From Stanieria sp. NIES-3757 (GTDB taxonomy: Bacteria; Cyanobacteriota; Cyanobacteriia; Cyanobacteriales; Xenococcaceae), in the NCBI GenBank assembly GCA_002355455.1, contig AP017375.1, forward strand, positions 2,108,001 through 2,172,000: a stretch of DNA of 64,000 nucleotides. The letters run 5' to 3'. How positions within the stretch are numbered: position 1 is the stretch's first letter; each line of letters begins with the position of its first letter. The notes under the pieces were generated by a model, which was not told where the DNA came from, ran no database searches, and worked only from the letters and a program-made list of their open reading frames with translations. Below, in pieces: positions 9,320 to 19,555 of the stretch. Position numbers and translations under genes: made by a program.

Positions 9320-9351
9320 ATTTAATTTCGGGTAACTAAATCATAACCTCG

Positions 9352-9378
9352 CCTCGCCTCAAAGGGTGAGGTTTTTTT
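9352..9378 (+). terminator. Rho-independent terminator of the porin gene
   Basis: Stem CCTCGCC (9352-9358) with GGTGAGG (9365-9371), one G-T pair, followed by seven T residues at 9372-9378. It lies 33 bp after the porin stop. Confidence 0.85.
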
Positions 9379-9468
9379 GATTAGAAACGAGCAAATAGGA
9401 AACAGGAAGTTATCGCCGTCAACATTGCGATCAAGATAAAGTGAAATTAAAGTTATTGAGATCTGGTT

Positions 9469-10992
9469 GTGGAACAATCTTTACTTCAACAAGGAAAAGA
9501 AAAAGCTCGTCAACAAGACTATCAAGGTGCGATCGCAGATTTTGATGAAGTGATTCGACTTAATCCCTATTTAGCAGAGGCTTATTTTCGTCGAGGATTG
9601 GCTTATGATTGTCTAGCTAATTTCCATCAGGCGGTTTTTGATTATACTGAGGCTATTTCACGGGGTTATCGACTGGCGGATGTTTACTATGCTCGTGCTT
9701 TAGTTCGTTTTCAGTTACAGAATTTTATAGGAGCAAAAGAAGACGTTGAAGCTGCAATTTTAGCTAATCGTAAGTATGCTTCTGCTTATTTCCTTAAAGG
9801 CAAGATTGAGCAGAAAATGGCAATGAAAGAATTAGCAATTACTAGTTTTAAACAAGCTGCTAATTTATATTTGGAAGCCAAAGATACTAATAATTGTCGA
9901 ATTTGTTTGGATAAAATTAAGCAATTACAATCTTCTGCCATCGAAGTTGCTTCACCTCAATCTTCATCTTCTAGTGTTTTACCTTCTCAAGAAGAAATGT
10001 TTACTCAGATTTTGCAAAAAGCAGAAGGAAATCCGATGAATGCGATTGAAGATTTAAATTGGGTGATTAAAGCAGATGCTCAAGATGCTAGAGCTTATTG
10101 TTGTCGAGGCATTATCAAAAGTAAAATTGGTGACCGCCAAGGAGCGATCGCCGATCTTAATCAAGCTTTACAAATCGATCCTCAACAACTAATTGCCTGT
10201 CGTCATCGTGGACAACTACGGTATCAATTAGGAGATATTGTTGGTGCGTTAGCTGATTTTGAGCAAGCTTTAACTATCAATCCCCAAGATGAAGTCAGTT
10301 ATATCGGACGAGGTAATGTCCGCAGTGCCATGGGTAATTATGAAGGTGCGATTGAAGATTTTGCTCAAGCGATCGCAATTAACCCAGATAATCCTCACGT
10401 CTATGTCAGTCGCGCTCAAGCTTATGCTCATCAAGAAGAAATAGCCAAAGCGATCGCTGATTGGCAAACCGCAGCTAGTAAATTTGTCTTGAAAGCAGAT
10501 TGGCAAAATTATCAAAAGACATTGGCTAGTTTGCAAAAATTCAACTCAGCTAGTTCTCAACCTCAGCGAGCAAATTCGCGCAATTTTGCTTTTTTAGAAA
10601 CTTTTGCACCAGAATTACTGAATTTAGCGACTTTAGCCGAACAATACTATCTCAGCGATCCAGTTACTTGTGTAATTACCATCAAACAATTTGGAGAATT
10701 ACTCGCTCAATCTGTAGTTAATAAAGTTCAACTGTATTCTCTGGCTAGTGAGTCTCAATCAGAATTGCTTAGTCGTCTTGTCTATTCAGGTGTTCTCTCT
10801 CAAAACATCTACCATCTTTTTAACGAAATCGAACGCATGGGACAACAAGCAACCTATCATCATCTTGGAGATCGCTTCAGTGCTTTAAAACAACTCCAAG
10901 CTGCCCGCGAAATAAGTGTTTGGTTTTATCGTAATTTTGGTGGTGATCCGCATTTTCAACCAGAACCTTTTATTCCTCCAGATCGTTTCTGA
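9469..10992 (+). CDS. Tetratricopeptide repeat protein
   Basis: A 507-residue protein starting at GTG 9469 (MEQSLLQQG). At least three TPR units lie at the N-terminus (KARQQDYQGAIADFDEVIRL, PYLAEAYFRRGLAY) and three or more at about 190-330 (GDRQGAIADLNQALQIDP, GDIVGALADFEQALTINP, GNYEGAIEDFAQAIAINP). A Ser/Gln-rich linker separates the two blocks. The C-terminal ~140 residues are helical without TPR pattern and are not recognised. No signal peptide is evident, so it is probably a cytoplasmic scaffold. Partners are unknown. Confidence 0.88.
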   Translation: MEQSLLQQGKEKARQQDYQGAIADFDEVIRLNPYLAEAYFRRGLAYDCLANFHQAVFDYTEAISRGYRLADVYYARALVRFQLQNFIGAKEDVEAAILANRKYASAYFLKGKIEQKMAMKELAITSFKQAANLYLEAKDTNNCRICLDKIKQLQSSAIEVASPQSSSSSVLPSQEEMFTQILQKAEGNPMNAIEDLNWVIKADAQDARAYCCRGIIKSKIGDRQGAIADLNQALQIDPQQLIACRHRGQLRYQLGDIVGALADFEQALTINPQDEVSYIGRGNVRSAMGNYEGAIEDFAQAIAINPDNPHVYVSRAQAYAHQEEIAKAIADWQTAASKFVLKADWQNYQKTLASLQKFNSASSQPQRANSRNFAFLETFAPELLNLATLAEQYYLSDPVTCVITIKQFGELLAQSVVNKVQLYSLASESQSELLSRLVYSGVLSQNIYHLFNEIERMGQQATYHHLGDRFSALKQLQAAREISVWFYRNFGGDPHFQPEPFIPPDRF

Positions 10993-11076
10993 TGAGCTAA
11001 AAATTAGGATTTTTTATTGGTTAAAGTGACACATCAGGTAATAATGAGAACAGGTTGATTAATAAAGATCTTAGAC

Positions 11077-12051
11077 ATGGTACAGACGGACGAAAAATTA
11101 GTAGAGCAGGAACAAACACCTGTATTTAACGAAGTCGAAACCCGCTCTGTTGTCTCACGACGGAGTACCTTCGACCTAAACAGTTATCTGAAACAGCAAA
11201 AAATCTTGGTTGAACAAGCTTTAGATAGCTCTCTCCCTATTAATCAGCCAGCAAAGATTTATGAAGCAATGCGCTATTCTCTTCTGGCGGGCGGTAAGCG
11301 GTTGCGTCCCATTCTTTGTTTAGCTACTTGCGAACTGACAGGCGGTAGCAATGAGATGGCGATTCCTACCGCTTGTGCTTTAGAGATGATTCACACCATG
11401 TCTTTGATTCATGATGATTTACCTGCTATGGATAATGACGATTATCGTCGGGGTAAATTGACTAATCATAAAGTTTACGGCGAAGATATTGCAATTCTCG
11501 CTGGAGATGGACTACTTGCTTATGCTTTTGAATACGTAGCTACTCAAACTAAAAACGTACCAGCAGAACGCATTGTTAAGGTAATCGCTCGTTTGGGTAG
11601 AACTGTAGGTGCAGAAGGTTTAGTCGGTGGTCAAGTTTTAGACTTAGAATCTGAAGGCAAAAGCGATATTTCCGCCGAGACACTTACCTTTATTCACACT
11701 CATAAAACTGGTGCTTTGTTAGAAGCTTCGGTTGTATCTGGGGCAATTCTGTCAGGAGCGTCAGAAGAAGATTTAGCAAGATTATCCAAGTATGCTCAAA
11801 ATATCGGGCTAGCCTTTCAAATTATCGATGATATCCTCGATATTACAGCTACGGATGAACAATTAGGCAAAACTGCTGGTAAAGATTTACAAGCGCAAAA
11901 AGCAACCTATCCTAGTTTATGGGGAATCGAAAAATCTCAACATCAAGCTGAAAAATTAATTAATGAAGCTATCACCCAATTAGACCCTTACGGAAACAAA
12001 GCTGAACCTTTAGAAGCGATCGCACGATTTATTGTTACCCGCAACCATTAA
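11077..12051 (+). CDS. crtE: Geranylgeranyl diphosphate synthase
   Basis: A trans-prenyltransferase of 324 residues that makes the C20 precursor of carotenoids, phytol and related tails. Substrate motifs are clear: GGKRLRP near the N-terminus, first Asp-rich motif [13 protein letters not shown] followed by RRGK, GGQVLDL in the middle, and second Asp-rich motif [10 protein letters not shown]. The N-terminal ~35 residues before the helical core are a charged extension common in cyanobacterial homologues. It is followed after 55 bp by the PAP2-related gene, a pairing often seen in cyanobacteria, so the two are probably co-transcribed. Confidence 0.95.
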   Translation: MVQTDEKLVEQEQTPVFNEVETRSVVSRRSTFDLNSYLKQQKILVEQALDSSLPINQPAKIYEAMRYSLLAGGKRLRPILCLATCELTGGSNEMAIPTACALEMIHTMSLIHDDLPAMDNDDYRRGKLTNHKVYGEDIAILAGDGLLAYAFEYVATQTKNVPAERIVKVIARLGRTVGAEGLVGGQVLDLESEGKSDISAETLTFIHTHKTGALLEASVVSGAILSGASEEDLARLSKYAQNIGLAFQIIDDILDITATDEQLGKTAGKDLQAQKATYPSLWGIEKSQHQAEKLINEAITQLDPYGNKAEPLEAIARFIVTRNH

Positions 12052-12106
12052 AATTACTATTGATTAAGATTACTACTGATGTTGTTGAGGCAATAAGAAA
12101 TAAATC

Positions 12107-12562
12107 ATGCAGGAAGTGACTGACATTTTTCATAATCAGATTCTTTTGGTTGCTATCCTGGCTTGTTTTACGGCTCAAGGATTTAAACTGATTATTGAAT
12201 TAATTAGAAATCGTAAAGTTAATTTCCGTTATTTGGTAACGACAGGAGGAATGCCAAGCGCGCATTCTGCTTTGGTTGGGGCTTTGGCAACCAGCATTGG
12301 CAAAACTATGGGATGGTCTTCTCCAGAATTTGCGATCGCTTGTCTGTTTGCGGTGATTGTGATGTATGATGCAGCAGGAGTTCGCCAAGCAGCAGGGAAA
12401 CAAGCGAAACTTCTTAATCAAATTGTGGATGAAATTTTTCAAGAAGGTCACAATGTCAATGAAGAACGGTTAAAAGAACTGCTCGGACATACACCTTTTC
12501 AAGTTTTAGTAGGTTTAATTTTAGGAATTAGTATTTCTATACTATCTTTTCGAGGAATGTGA
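12107..12562 (+). CDS. Divergent PAP2-family membrane protein (DUF212)
   Basis: A 151-residue membrane protein with about four helices. The signature GGMPSAHSALVGAL near residue 45 matches the PSGHS-type phosphatase motif of acid phosphatase/vanadium haloperoxidase-related proteins, and KQAKLLNQIVDEI is also typical of DUF212. Its place directly after crtE suggests a role in isoprenoid diphosphate metabolism, for instance dephosphorylating prenyl diphosphates, but this is inference from context. It converges on the downstream methyltransferase gene. Confidence 0.88.
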   Translation: MQEVTDIFHNQILLVAILACFTAQGFKLIIELIRNRKVNFRYLVTTGGMPSAHSALVGALATSIGKTMGWSSPEFAIACLFAVIVMYDAAGVRQAAGKQAKLLNQIVDEIFQEGHNVNEERLKELLGHTPFQVLVGLILGISISILSFRGM

Positions 12563-12616
12563 TCAAGTTTGAGGATTTTTAAAACTGCTAAGAATTGATG
12601 ATTGATTCAAATTGAG

Positions 12617-13447
12617 CTAAATTTTACAAGCAACTTGGCAGGCAGAAAGATAAGAAACTTGAAGATTATCACCACAATTATTGATTATTTTTTCTCTCAA
12701 TCCTTGAAATAAATTATTTTTAATTTGGGGTTCTAAATTTAAATAAGGTGACATCGTATTTAGAAGAGTTAAATAATCATCAATGCTGTAATTAGCTTCG
12801 CAAGGAAACTGTTGGGTTACTAATTCGCCAAATTTGCCTGAATTAAGGACATGATCGGCAAATATATTTAAATATTTTTGATTTTTTTTTCCATCATATT
12901 TAAACAATGATGGTGCATATTGTTGATAAACTTTTGCTAATAACTGAGAAATTTTCTTAGAAGGTTCAGGATTCATATTCCATAACAAAATTAAATAACC
13001 ATTTCGGATCAGGGTTTTATTTGCCTTATCGTAGCTAATTTCTGGAGGAAGCCAATGCCAAGAATTAGCTGCTAAAACTGCATCGAATTTGTCAGGTATG
13101 AGTTCCCATTCTTCAATGGAAGTGTTGATAATTTCTACCTGGGGATAATTGCGACAATTATGTTTTGCTAGGTGAAAAAAATCTGGATTAGGTTCAAGAC
13201 ATACCATGGAAAAACCTAGTTTAGCAAAGGCTACAGTTGCATTACCAGGGCCACAGCCTATTTCTAAAATTTTAGTTGTTTCAGGATTGAGATGGGCTAA
13301 TTTTATGGCACTAGTGATTATTTCCTGACTATAACGAGGTCTAGCTTGATTGTAAGCTTCTGCTACTGATGAATACCAATTCTTTCTTTGTTTAAGGTTT
13401 TCTTTGGTAAATTCTAAAAACCAGGGATTTAGATGATTTTCAGTCAT
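12617..13447 (-). CDS. Class I SAM-dependent methyltransferase
   Basis: About 276 residues from ATG at 13447; an upstream TTG at 13483 would add 12 residues and is less likely. The SAM-binding motif I is KILEIGCGPGNATVAF, followed by an acidic loop (VCLEPNPDF) and FDAVLAANSWHWLPPE. These features are typical of UbiE/Coq5-like or trans-aconitate-type methyltransferases acting on small molecules. The substrate is not evident. It is encoded opposite the crtE pair and the tyrS pair and is probably monocistronic. Confidence 0.85.
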   Translation of the reverse strand: MTENHLNPWFLEFTKENLKQRKNWYSSVAEAYNQARPRYSQEIITSAIKLAHLNPETTKILEIGCGPGNATVAFAKLGFSMVCLEPNPDFFHLAKHNCRNYPQVEIINTSIEEWELIPDKFDAVLAANSWHWLPPEISYDKANKTLIRNGYLILLWNMNPEPSKKISQLLAKVYQQYAPSLFKYDGKKNQKYLNIFADHVLNSGKFGELVTQQFPCEANYSIDDYLTLLNTMSPYLNLEPQIKNNLFQGLREKIINNCGDNLQVSYLSACQVACKI

Positions 13448-13630
13448 TGATTGTTTTTGCAGTATAGTTATTCGCTGTTTCAATTACAATTTTTGCGATT
13501 AGACAGGGAATAGGGAATAGGGAAAAATATTTCTAGTTTAAGATAGCTTTTTGTTTCCCTGCTTTACAATCCTTATCCTCTACTTAGATAATAGTCAGGC
13601 TGCAATAATTAATCTAATCGTAAATCAGTC

Positions 13631-14857
13631 ATGTCTGCTTCAGTTTCAGAGTCAAATTTTGAATGGTTATCACGGGGAACAAGTGAAATTTTTCCTAATC
13701 AACCCAATTCTGAGGATGCGGATGAAAATTTGATTCAACGCATTCTGAAAAGCGATCGCCCTTTACGGATTAAACTAGGAATAGATCCGACGGGTACAGA
13801 TATTCATCTTGGTCATAGTATCCCATTTCGCAAGTTACGGGCATTTCAAGATGCGGGTCATACCGCAGTAGTAATTATTGGGGATTTTACCGCTCAAATT
13901 GGCGATCCGACAGGAAAATCTGAGGTTCGTCGTCAGCTTACTACCGAAGAAGTCAAACAAAATGCCCAAACTTATTTAGAACAACTCCGTCCGATTTTAG
14001 ATTTTGATACGCCTGGTAGATTGGAAATTCGCTACAACTCAGAATGGTTGGGTAAGTTAAATCTGGCTCAAATTCAGGAATTACTAGCTACCATGACTGT
14101 AGGACAAATGTTGGCTAAAGAAGGTTTTGCCGAACGTTACAGCCAAGAAAAACCGATTTTCCTGCACGAATTCCTCTATCCTTTAATGCAGGGTTATGAC
14201 TCGGTAGCGATAGAAGCAGATGTAGAGTTAGGAGGAACTGATCAAAAGTTTAATATTGCAGTAGGGCGAGATTTACAGAGACATTTTGGGAAAAGAACTC
14301 AATTTGGTTTATTATTGCCGATTTTGTTGGGAACTGATGGAACGCAAAAGATGTCTAAGTCTCTTAATAATTATGTAGGATTAAGAGAAGATGCGCTTTC
14401 GATGTATTCTAAGTTAGAAAAAACGCCTGATAATCTTTTAAAAGATTACTTTGAATTACTCACTAATTTAGATTTAAATCAATTACCAGACAATCCTAGA
14501 GAATGCCAAAAGCTGTTAGCAATTGAAGTAGTATCTCAATTTCATGGCAAGGAAGCAGCTAAAGATGCCCAAAAAACGGCAGAACAAATTGTTTTACAAG
14601 GTAATACTGCAACAGGCGACAGCGTACCAGAATATTCTCTCTCTCAAGTAGAATTTCCTGCCAAATTATTTTATATTTTGGGTGCCAGTGGTTTGTGTCA
14701 GAGTAGTGGTGAAGGGAGAAGGCAAATTCAAGGTGGTGCGGTTCGCTTAGAAGGAGATCGCATTTCGGATGTTAATCTGACTTTCAATTCTGCTGAAGAA
14801 TTAACAGGGAAAGTTTTACAAGTAGGCAAGAAAAAATTTATTCGCTTAATTGATTAA
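13631..14857 (+). CDS. tyrS: Tyrosyl-tRNA synthetase
   Basis: A class Ic aminoacyl-tRNA synthetase of 408 residues charging tRNA-Tyr. The HIGH-like motif is [11 protein letters not shown] and the KMSKS loop is [10 protein letters not shown]. The C-terminal ~65 residues form an S4-like RNA-binding domain ([19 protein letters not shown]). Start ATG 13631 gives [16 protein letters not shown]; the TyrZ-like architecture suits cyanobacteria. It is followed by pyrF after about 60 bp. Confidence 0.96.
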   Translation: MSASVSESNFEWLSRGTSEIFPNQPNSEDADENLIQRILKSDRPLRIKLGIDPTGTDIHLGHSIPFRKLRAFQDAGHTAVVIIGDFTAQIGDPTGKSEVRRQLTTEEVKQNAQTYLEQLRPILDFDTPGRLEIRYNSEWLGKLNLAQIQELLATMTVGQMLAKEGFAERYSQEKPIFLHEFLYPLMQGYDSVAIEADVELGGTDQKFNIAVGRDLQRHFGKRTQFGLLLPILLGTDGTQKMSKSLNNYVGLREDALSMYSKLEKTPDNLLKDYFELLTNLDLNQLPDNPRECQKLLAIEVVSQFHGKEAAKDAQKTAEQIVLQGNTATGDSVPEYSLSQVEFPAKLFYILGASGLCQSSGEGRRQIQGGAVRLEGDRISDVNLTFNSAEELTGKVLQVGKKKFIRLID

Positions 14858-14918
14858 ATTGAGGCAGAAGGCAGAAGGTATTGGTGTTGATTGAAATTTA
14901 TTGTTACGTGTAGATCTA

Positions 14919-15611
14919 ATGACTAACAACAAAATTATTGTTCCTTTAGATGTTTCTAATTTAGCAGACGCGATCGCTATTGTGGAAAAACTACCCCAGG
15001 TTAGCTTTTGGAAAGTTGGGTTAGAACTATTTGTCGCAACGGGTAGTGATATCTTAAAGTTTTTAAAAGATCAACAAAAACAAATTTTCCTCGATCTCAA
15101 ATTCCATGATATTCCCAATACAGTAGCAGGTGCTTGTCGTTCGGCAAGTCAATATGAAGTAGATTTATTAACTCTCCATGCCACTGCTGGCAAAAAAGCT
15201 TTACAAGCTGCTGTTGAAGCAATTAGTACGGCAGAAAAACCACCGAAATTATTGGCGATTACAGTCTTAACTAGTCTTAGTTCCAGAGAATTGGCTTTTG
15301 AGCTTAAAATACCTTTAGAATTACCAGAATACGCCTTAAAAATGGCAATTTTAGCCCAAGAATCAGGAATAGACGGTGCAGTATGTTCTCCTCAAGAAGT
15401 TTCCCAATTACGGGAAGTTTGTGGCAAGGATTTTTTGTTAGTATGCCCTGGAGTACGTCCCAATTGGGCGAAAGCAGGAGATCAAAGTCGGGTAATGACT
15501 CCTTCAGAAGCAATTAAAGCTGGTGCAGATTATTTAGTCATTGGTCGTCCAATTACCGCTGCTGAGAACCCAGTGGAAGCTTGGGAGAAAATTTGCGCTG
15601 AAATAAAATAA
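14919..15611 (+). CDS. pyrF: Orotidine 5'-phosphate decarboxylase
   Basis: Converts OMP to UMP, the last step of de novo pyrimidine synthesis. The ~230-residue TIM barrel shows IVPLDVSNL with the first catalytic Asp, the [11 protein letters not shown] catalytic loop, and the phosphate loop LVCPGVRP followed by [14 protein letters not shown] 14919 was chosen over TTG 14901 because [12 protein letters not shown] fits the family N-terminus. No strong Shine-Dalgarno precedes either. It lies close behind tyrS. Confidence 0.95.
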   Translation: MTNNKIIVPLDVSNLADAIAIVEKLPQVSFWKVGLELFVATGSDILKFLKDQQKQIFLDLKFHDIPNTVAGACRSASQYEVDLLTLHATAGKKALQAAVEAISTAEKPPKLLAITVLTSLSSRELAFELKIPLELPEYALKMAILAQESGIDGAVCSPQEVSQLREVCGKDFLLVCPGVRPNWAKAGDQSRVMTPSEAIKAGADYLVIGRPITAAENPVEAWEKICAEIK

Positions 15612-15767
15612 GGGGATAAAAAATTAAAAGTCTAAAGTAGAGACATAAGATGTTAGATCAGGTTCGTTTCAACGATTAAATGTTATGGATGACGGGGAGA
15701 GGAGGAGTTATCATCCAAACTTAATATTCCGTCTGTACAAAAATTAATATGTTAATTAATTTTTTTA

Positions 15768-16313
15768 ATGCTAAATAATCGATGTTTGGCTATATTTACC
15801 CTTGTTTTTGCACTATTAATTCCGAATAAATTGGTAAATAGTCAGTCAACAATCAATACCAATAATAGTTGTCCTGCTGACATTAAAACTCTAACTTCTT
15901 TATTATTAAGAGATTTACCCAATTATGCTAATCGGGTTATTCAAACTACTCAAAATTTAAATCAAGCAGCAGGAATTGAAACTTATATTATTACGGCAGG
16001 AAAAGCAGAATATGAACCACTAAATTTACCTCAGCTTCAATACGATCCGATTACTTCAGACTCACCAGAACAAGTCTTTTTTACTGTTTTAGAAAGACAA
16101 TATTCAAACAATCAAAGATTAGAAAGACAAACATTTCACTGGTTGTTTTTAACTCCTAGTGATGAGGGTTGGTATATGGTAACCATGTATTCCCGTTTTG
16201 GTAGTTCTGGGCAAAACAATCTTCCCACACCACCCCAAGAAAGTAGTAATGGTATCATTGGGCAAGCGGTAAATAGGTGGTTACGCGATTGTCGTGGAGG
16301 TTCAATTTCTTAG
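15768..16313 (+). CDS. Secreted protein of unknown function
   Basis: A 181-residue protein with a clear signal peptide (basic NNR, hydrophobic LAIFTLVFALLI, possible cleavage after VNS). The mature part contains CPADIKTLTSLLLRDLPNYA near its start and a second Cys in LRDCRGG at the end, so a disulfide between the two is possible. The pattern recalls small periplasmic proteins conserved in cyanobacteria, but no function is recognised. It lies between pyrF and the IS element. Confidence 0.75.
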   Translation: MLNNRCLAIFTLVFALLIPNKLVNSQSTINTNNSCPADIKTLTSLLLRDLPNYANRVIQTTQNLNQAAGIETYIITAGKAEYEPLNLPQLQYDPITSDSPEQVFFTVLERQYSNNQRLERQTFHWLFLTPSDEGWYMVTMYSRFGSSGQNNLPTPPQESSNGIIGQAVNRWLRDCRGGSIS

Positions 16314-16412
16314 TTAATAAAAAATTGCAATCTTTTGTTTTATGTTGAAAAAATTATTAAATAAACCTACTATTTAACATCAACAAAAAGACCCGAAAAT
16401 AATACTTTTGGC

Positions 16413-17474
16413 CTAAGTACAGGACAAAAATTTTAGGGAGAAAAGAAACTCGTTTTGTTTCAAGTCTAAATCAGTAACAATAGAGCGTAAATGATCAAGA
16501 CCATAACGGAAAATGCTCTTTGCTAGTCTTCCATGTTTTTTTATTTTAATTGGGTAATTTTGGTGCAACCACTCTCCTGTTTTGACAGCCCAACACAGAG
16601 CTAAAGCCATCAAAGCCAACAATTTACTCAATCGTTCAGAATTATTGAAGTGAGTCGATTCTAGACAAAACCCTCTGGTCTTAAACATTCCAAACAAGGT
16701 TTCAATACCCCATCGCTGTCCATAGTCAGAAATTGCTGTGTTACAAAAGTCGGGAGTAATCACAATTAGTAACTCACCATTATCCAGACGCAAAGCAGAA
16801 ACATAAACCTTACGTCCCCAAACCAGTTTTTTTCCCGATAAAACTTGAGTCTGTCCAGGTTGGAGATGAGCAAAGATAATTGATGCTCTGAGTTCTTTTC
16901 GTCCCTCATTAATGCGATCGCTTGCTCTAATTCTCAATCTAAATCGAATTGTTGGTTCAATCAAAAGATACGAGAGCCAAGGCTTGCCAATAAATTCGCG
17001 GTCGCCAGTAAGATAAGCTACCTTCACATCGGGGAATATAGAGCAAAAACGCTCAAGTAAGTCCATTCTTTCGTCGCTATTAGAATTTCCTTTCTTCTCA
17101 AGCATTTCCCAAACTAGAGGGTATGCAACGCCATTATGTACCACTCCCAAGAGGAGAACATTGAATCGTTTCTCTCCGAAAGACCATTCAGTACGATCTA
17201 TACTCAGAACCCAAGGTTGAGGTATGTTCATCAATATAACGATTGCTTTGGCAAGAACGACATAATCTAAATCGAAATTACGGAAGAACCGTTGTAGCCT
17301 TTTATAATTGGATTCTGTTTTCGCGTTACTCCTGAAACCAGTTGCCAGCTCTGCTAGGTTAATTGTCTTTACTCTTAGTAATGCTATGAGAAACAAAGCT
17401 AGAAAATTTAGCCTTGCGCCATGCCACCCTAAAAGCGGTTTCAAGGTTCGTCGTAGTAAGATAATCTGATTCAT
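16413..17474 (-). mobile_element. IS4-family transposase (insertion sequence)
   Basis: A complete 353-residue DDE transposase. The IS4-type features are the first Asp in LSIDRTEWSFG, the second Asp in YLTGDREFIGKPW, and the C-terminal YREK-like signature RWGIETLFGMFKTRGF with the catalytic Glu. The start ATG is the complement of 17472-17474. The element ends could not be fixed. An AGACnnGAAAA similarity between 16389-16399 and the complement of 17513-17523 may be part of the terminal repeats, but no target duplication was found. The start lies only 26 bp from the stop of the reverse transcriptase gene, so the element probably interrupted it. The reading frame is intact, so it may be active. 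Confidence 0.88.
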
Positions 17475-17500
17475 AGGGTTTGGTTTGAGTGTGGTTACTT

Positions 17501-18541
17501 TTAATCAAACCCTTTTCTTGTCTTCTTTTGCAAGCTTCTGTTTAATTTTTTGTCCCGTACAGAGTGATTAACCTTATTAACATCTTTAGGTTCATCGAGG
17601 AGTTCAAAAATCTTAAAAGCCCAGTATTCATAAAATTCATCACGAGAATAGAAAGGTTCTACCTTACTAGAATTTATATTTAGATTTATTTTGAATAGTT
17701 CTTTTGAAGCCTCAAAGAGAATTTCATAAGCAATATCTTCACTTTGAGCCATAATAATTTGATCGTCAGAATATCTGAGATAGCAAGCACCATACTTGTC
17801 ACACTCAGCCTTCATAAAAGCATCATAGTTCTGCAAATAAAAATTAGCTAAAATGCGAGAGCAATCACCAACTTCATCTTGAGGTATTCCTACAGATTTT
17901 AGTGAATATCTCTCAAATCTTCTATTCCAATTTCTAAGAAAGTGGAATAGTAAATCAATAGTAAAAGCATCTTTTGAAGTAGTAGCTAATCTAATTTTAT
18001 TTTCTAGAATATTAAGATTAATAGTGTCATAAAAATTGGCAATGTCAAATTTTAGGAAAAAAGAGTAAGTTAGTTTTTGGCTGTAGAGATAAGCGCGTTT
18101 TTGAAACTCTTTCCAATTTTCTGACCATTTAAATTGATTGTAACTATTTGGTGGAATAGGAGATAGAGGAGTCAATTCTTCTAATTCTTCTTCTTCTCTT
18201 TGCCTTATAGGATTTCCTAAGCTCCATCCTCCAAATGTTCCATCAACTCGGTTAATTGCGATTGCTTGTTCCAACTGTTTGATACAGAAATAATAAGTAC
18301 AATTTTCCCGTGAATCAAAAACTGGTACTATTCGTGATACGCAATTGTGCTTGTCAAAAACTACATACTCACGAGGTAGCCCTGGATAATAGTGTTTATT
18401 GATAATGTCATTATGTAACTTTTCAAGCGTTTCTAGTTTCTTAGGCTTCTTACCTGATGGATGTGGAACTAAAGTTTCATTGCAGATTTTATTCCAAAAT
18501 TTACCAGCAAAAAGTTCAAGAAATTCAGTCTTATTAATCAT
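17501..18541 (-). CDS. Reverse transcriptase, probably UG/defence-associated type, 3' end likely lost to the IS
   Basis: 346 residues from ATG 18541; an upstream TTG at 18559 is possible. RT motifs are visible: FFLKFDIANFYDTIN (first catalytic Asp), GIPQ followed by CSRILANFYLQNYD, and the active-site box YLRYSDDQIIMA with YSDD where many RTs have YADD or YVDD. No maturase or endonuclease domain is seen, so a group II intron protein is unlikely. The SRILA motif resembles Abi/UG reverse transcriptases used in phage defence. The ORF ends in a Lys/Arg-rich tail 26 bp from the transposase start, so the last codons are probably IS sequence. Class and activity remain inference. Confidence 0.75.
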   Translation of the reverse strand: MINKTEFLELFAGKFWNKICNETLVPHPSGKKPKKLETLEKLHNDIINKHYYPGLPREYVVFDKHNCVSRIVPVFDSRENCTYYFCIKQLEQAIAINRVDGTFGGWSLGNPIRQREEEELEELTPLSPIPPNSYNQFKWSENWKEFQKRAYLYSQKLTYSFFLKFDIANFYDTINLNILENKIRLATTSKDAFTIDLLFHFLRNWNRRFERYSLKSVGIPQDEVGDCSRILANFYLQNYDAFMKAECDKYGACYLRYSDDQIIMAQSEDIAYEILFEASKELFKINLNINSSKVEPFYSRDEFYEYWAFKIFELLDEPKDVNKVNHSVRDKKLNRSLQKKTRKGFD

Positions 18542-18785
18542 GTAACTTCGATAAATCAAACTCTTGCTTGCAGTCCAACAATAAAAATAAAAGGTTTTGA
18601 TTATTAAGCTATCAACAATATCAATATAGCCTCTATTTTTTGAAAATTTAATTTTATATATCTTTTTTCTGTTACGTAAGGAAATTTGATGAATTTTCGT
18701 TATTTCATCCTGCTAAAAATTAAGTTTTTTACCTCCCTAACAAAATAGAGATAGTATCTAAAGTTGCAATCAAAGTTCCTATTTA

Positions 18786-18799
18786 GCCATTACAATGGC
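18786..18799. promoter_or_regulatory. Small palindrome upstream of chaC
   Basis: GCCATT at 18786-18791 and AATGGC at 18794-18799 form a perfect inverted repeat with a two-base centre, 26 bp before the chaC ATG. It could be an operator half-site pair or chance; no regulator is known. Confidence 0.25.
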
Positions 18800-18825
18800 A
18801 TCATTTATGTTGTTTGATTTCATCT

Positions 18826-19488
18826 ATGGGATTGACTCGCGCCGATCTTAAATCTCAACTTTTACAAAAAATTCTAACTACATCAGCTTTAGATTTACCG
18901 ATCCTAACTGAAGACCAGTTAAAGCGATCAATTCAGGAAATTTTGCAACAAAAACCAGACGTTTCTGAAGTGTGGGTATTTGGTTATGGTTCTTTGATTT
19001 GGAATCCTTGTCTGCAATACGAAAATCGCTGTGTTGGTAAAATTTATGGCTGGCATCGACATTTTTGTTTATGGACACCGATAGGACGTGGTACACCAGA
19101 AAATCCTGGGTTAGTTTTAGGTTTAGAACGGGGTGGTAGCTGTCAAGGAGTTGCTTATTCCATCGCTGCTGAACATCTTGAACAAGAATTATTGTTATTA
19201 TGGCGACGAGAAATGGTGGCAGATTCTTATATCCCTCGTTGGGTAAAAGTATTTTTCGGACAACAAGTAATTAATGCGATCGCTTTTACAATTAATCCTA
19301 ACACTCCAATCTATGCTAAAAATTTATCTACAGAAATAATTGTTGAGTGTCTTGCTACTGCTAAGGGACAATTGGGTTCTGCTTCTGAATATCTTCACCA
19401 AACTATTGAGGGTTTACGTGCTGCTGAGATTAAGGATAAGCATTTATTTCATCTTCACAGGGAAGTAGCTCTCAAACAATTATCTTAA
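18826..19488 (+). CDS. Gamma-glutamylcyclotransferase, ChaC-like
   Basis: About 220 residues from ATG 18826; the TTG at 18814 is a less likely start. The signature VWVFGYGSLIWNP is the substrate-binding loop of ChaC/GGCT proteins, followed by GLVLGLERGG and the expected acidic residue region REMVADSY. ChaC enzymes split glutathione into 5-oxoproline and Cys-Gly in the cytoplasm. A helical N-terminal extension of about 45 residues precedes the core. It is divergent from the RT/IS island and probably monocistronic. Confidence 0.88.
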   Translation: MGLTRADLKSQLLQKILTTSALDLPILTEDQLKRSIQEILQQKPDVSEVWVFGYGSLIWNPCLQYENRCVGKIYGWHRHFCLWTPIGRGTPENPGLVLGLERGGSCQGVAYSIAAEHLEQELLLLWRREMVADSYIPRWVKVFFGQQVINAIAFTINPNTPIYAKNLSTEIIVECLATAKGQLGSASEYLHQTIEGLRAAEIKDKHLFHLHREVALKQLS

Positions 19489-19555
19489 TGATCTTCAAAA
19501 GCTGATGATTACAATATCAGCAACTTCAAATCTGAGGCGGATCCAAAAAAGCTAG

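Noticed and set aside
10270-10536. 88-codon minus-strand ORF
   Set aside because: Antisense to TPR units of the TPR protein; no independent ribosome site.
12200-12451. 83-codon minus-strand ORF
   Set aside because: Antisense to the DUF212 gene; conservation belongs to the plus frame.
13503-13530. CRISPR-like repeats (GGAATAG tandem)
   Set aside because: Only two or three adjacent short copies without spacers; a common intergenic tandem repeat. No CRISPR array was found in the window.
14901-14918. TTG start for pyrF
   Set aside because: The ATG at 14919 matches the family N-terminus.
17501-18541. Group II intron or retron
   Set aside because: No maturase/endonuclease domain, no intron domain V sequence and no obvious msr/msd repeat upstream.
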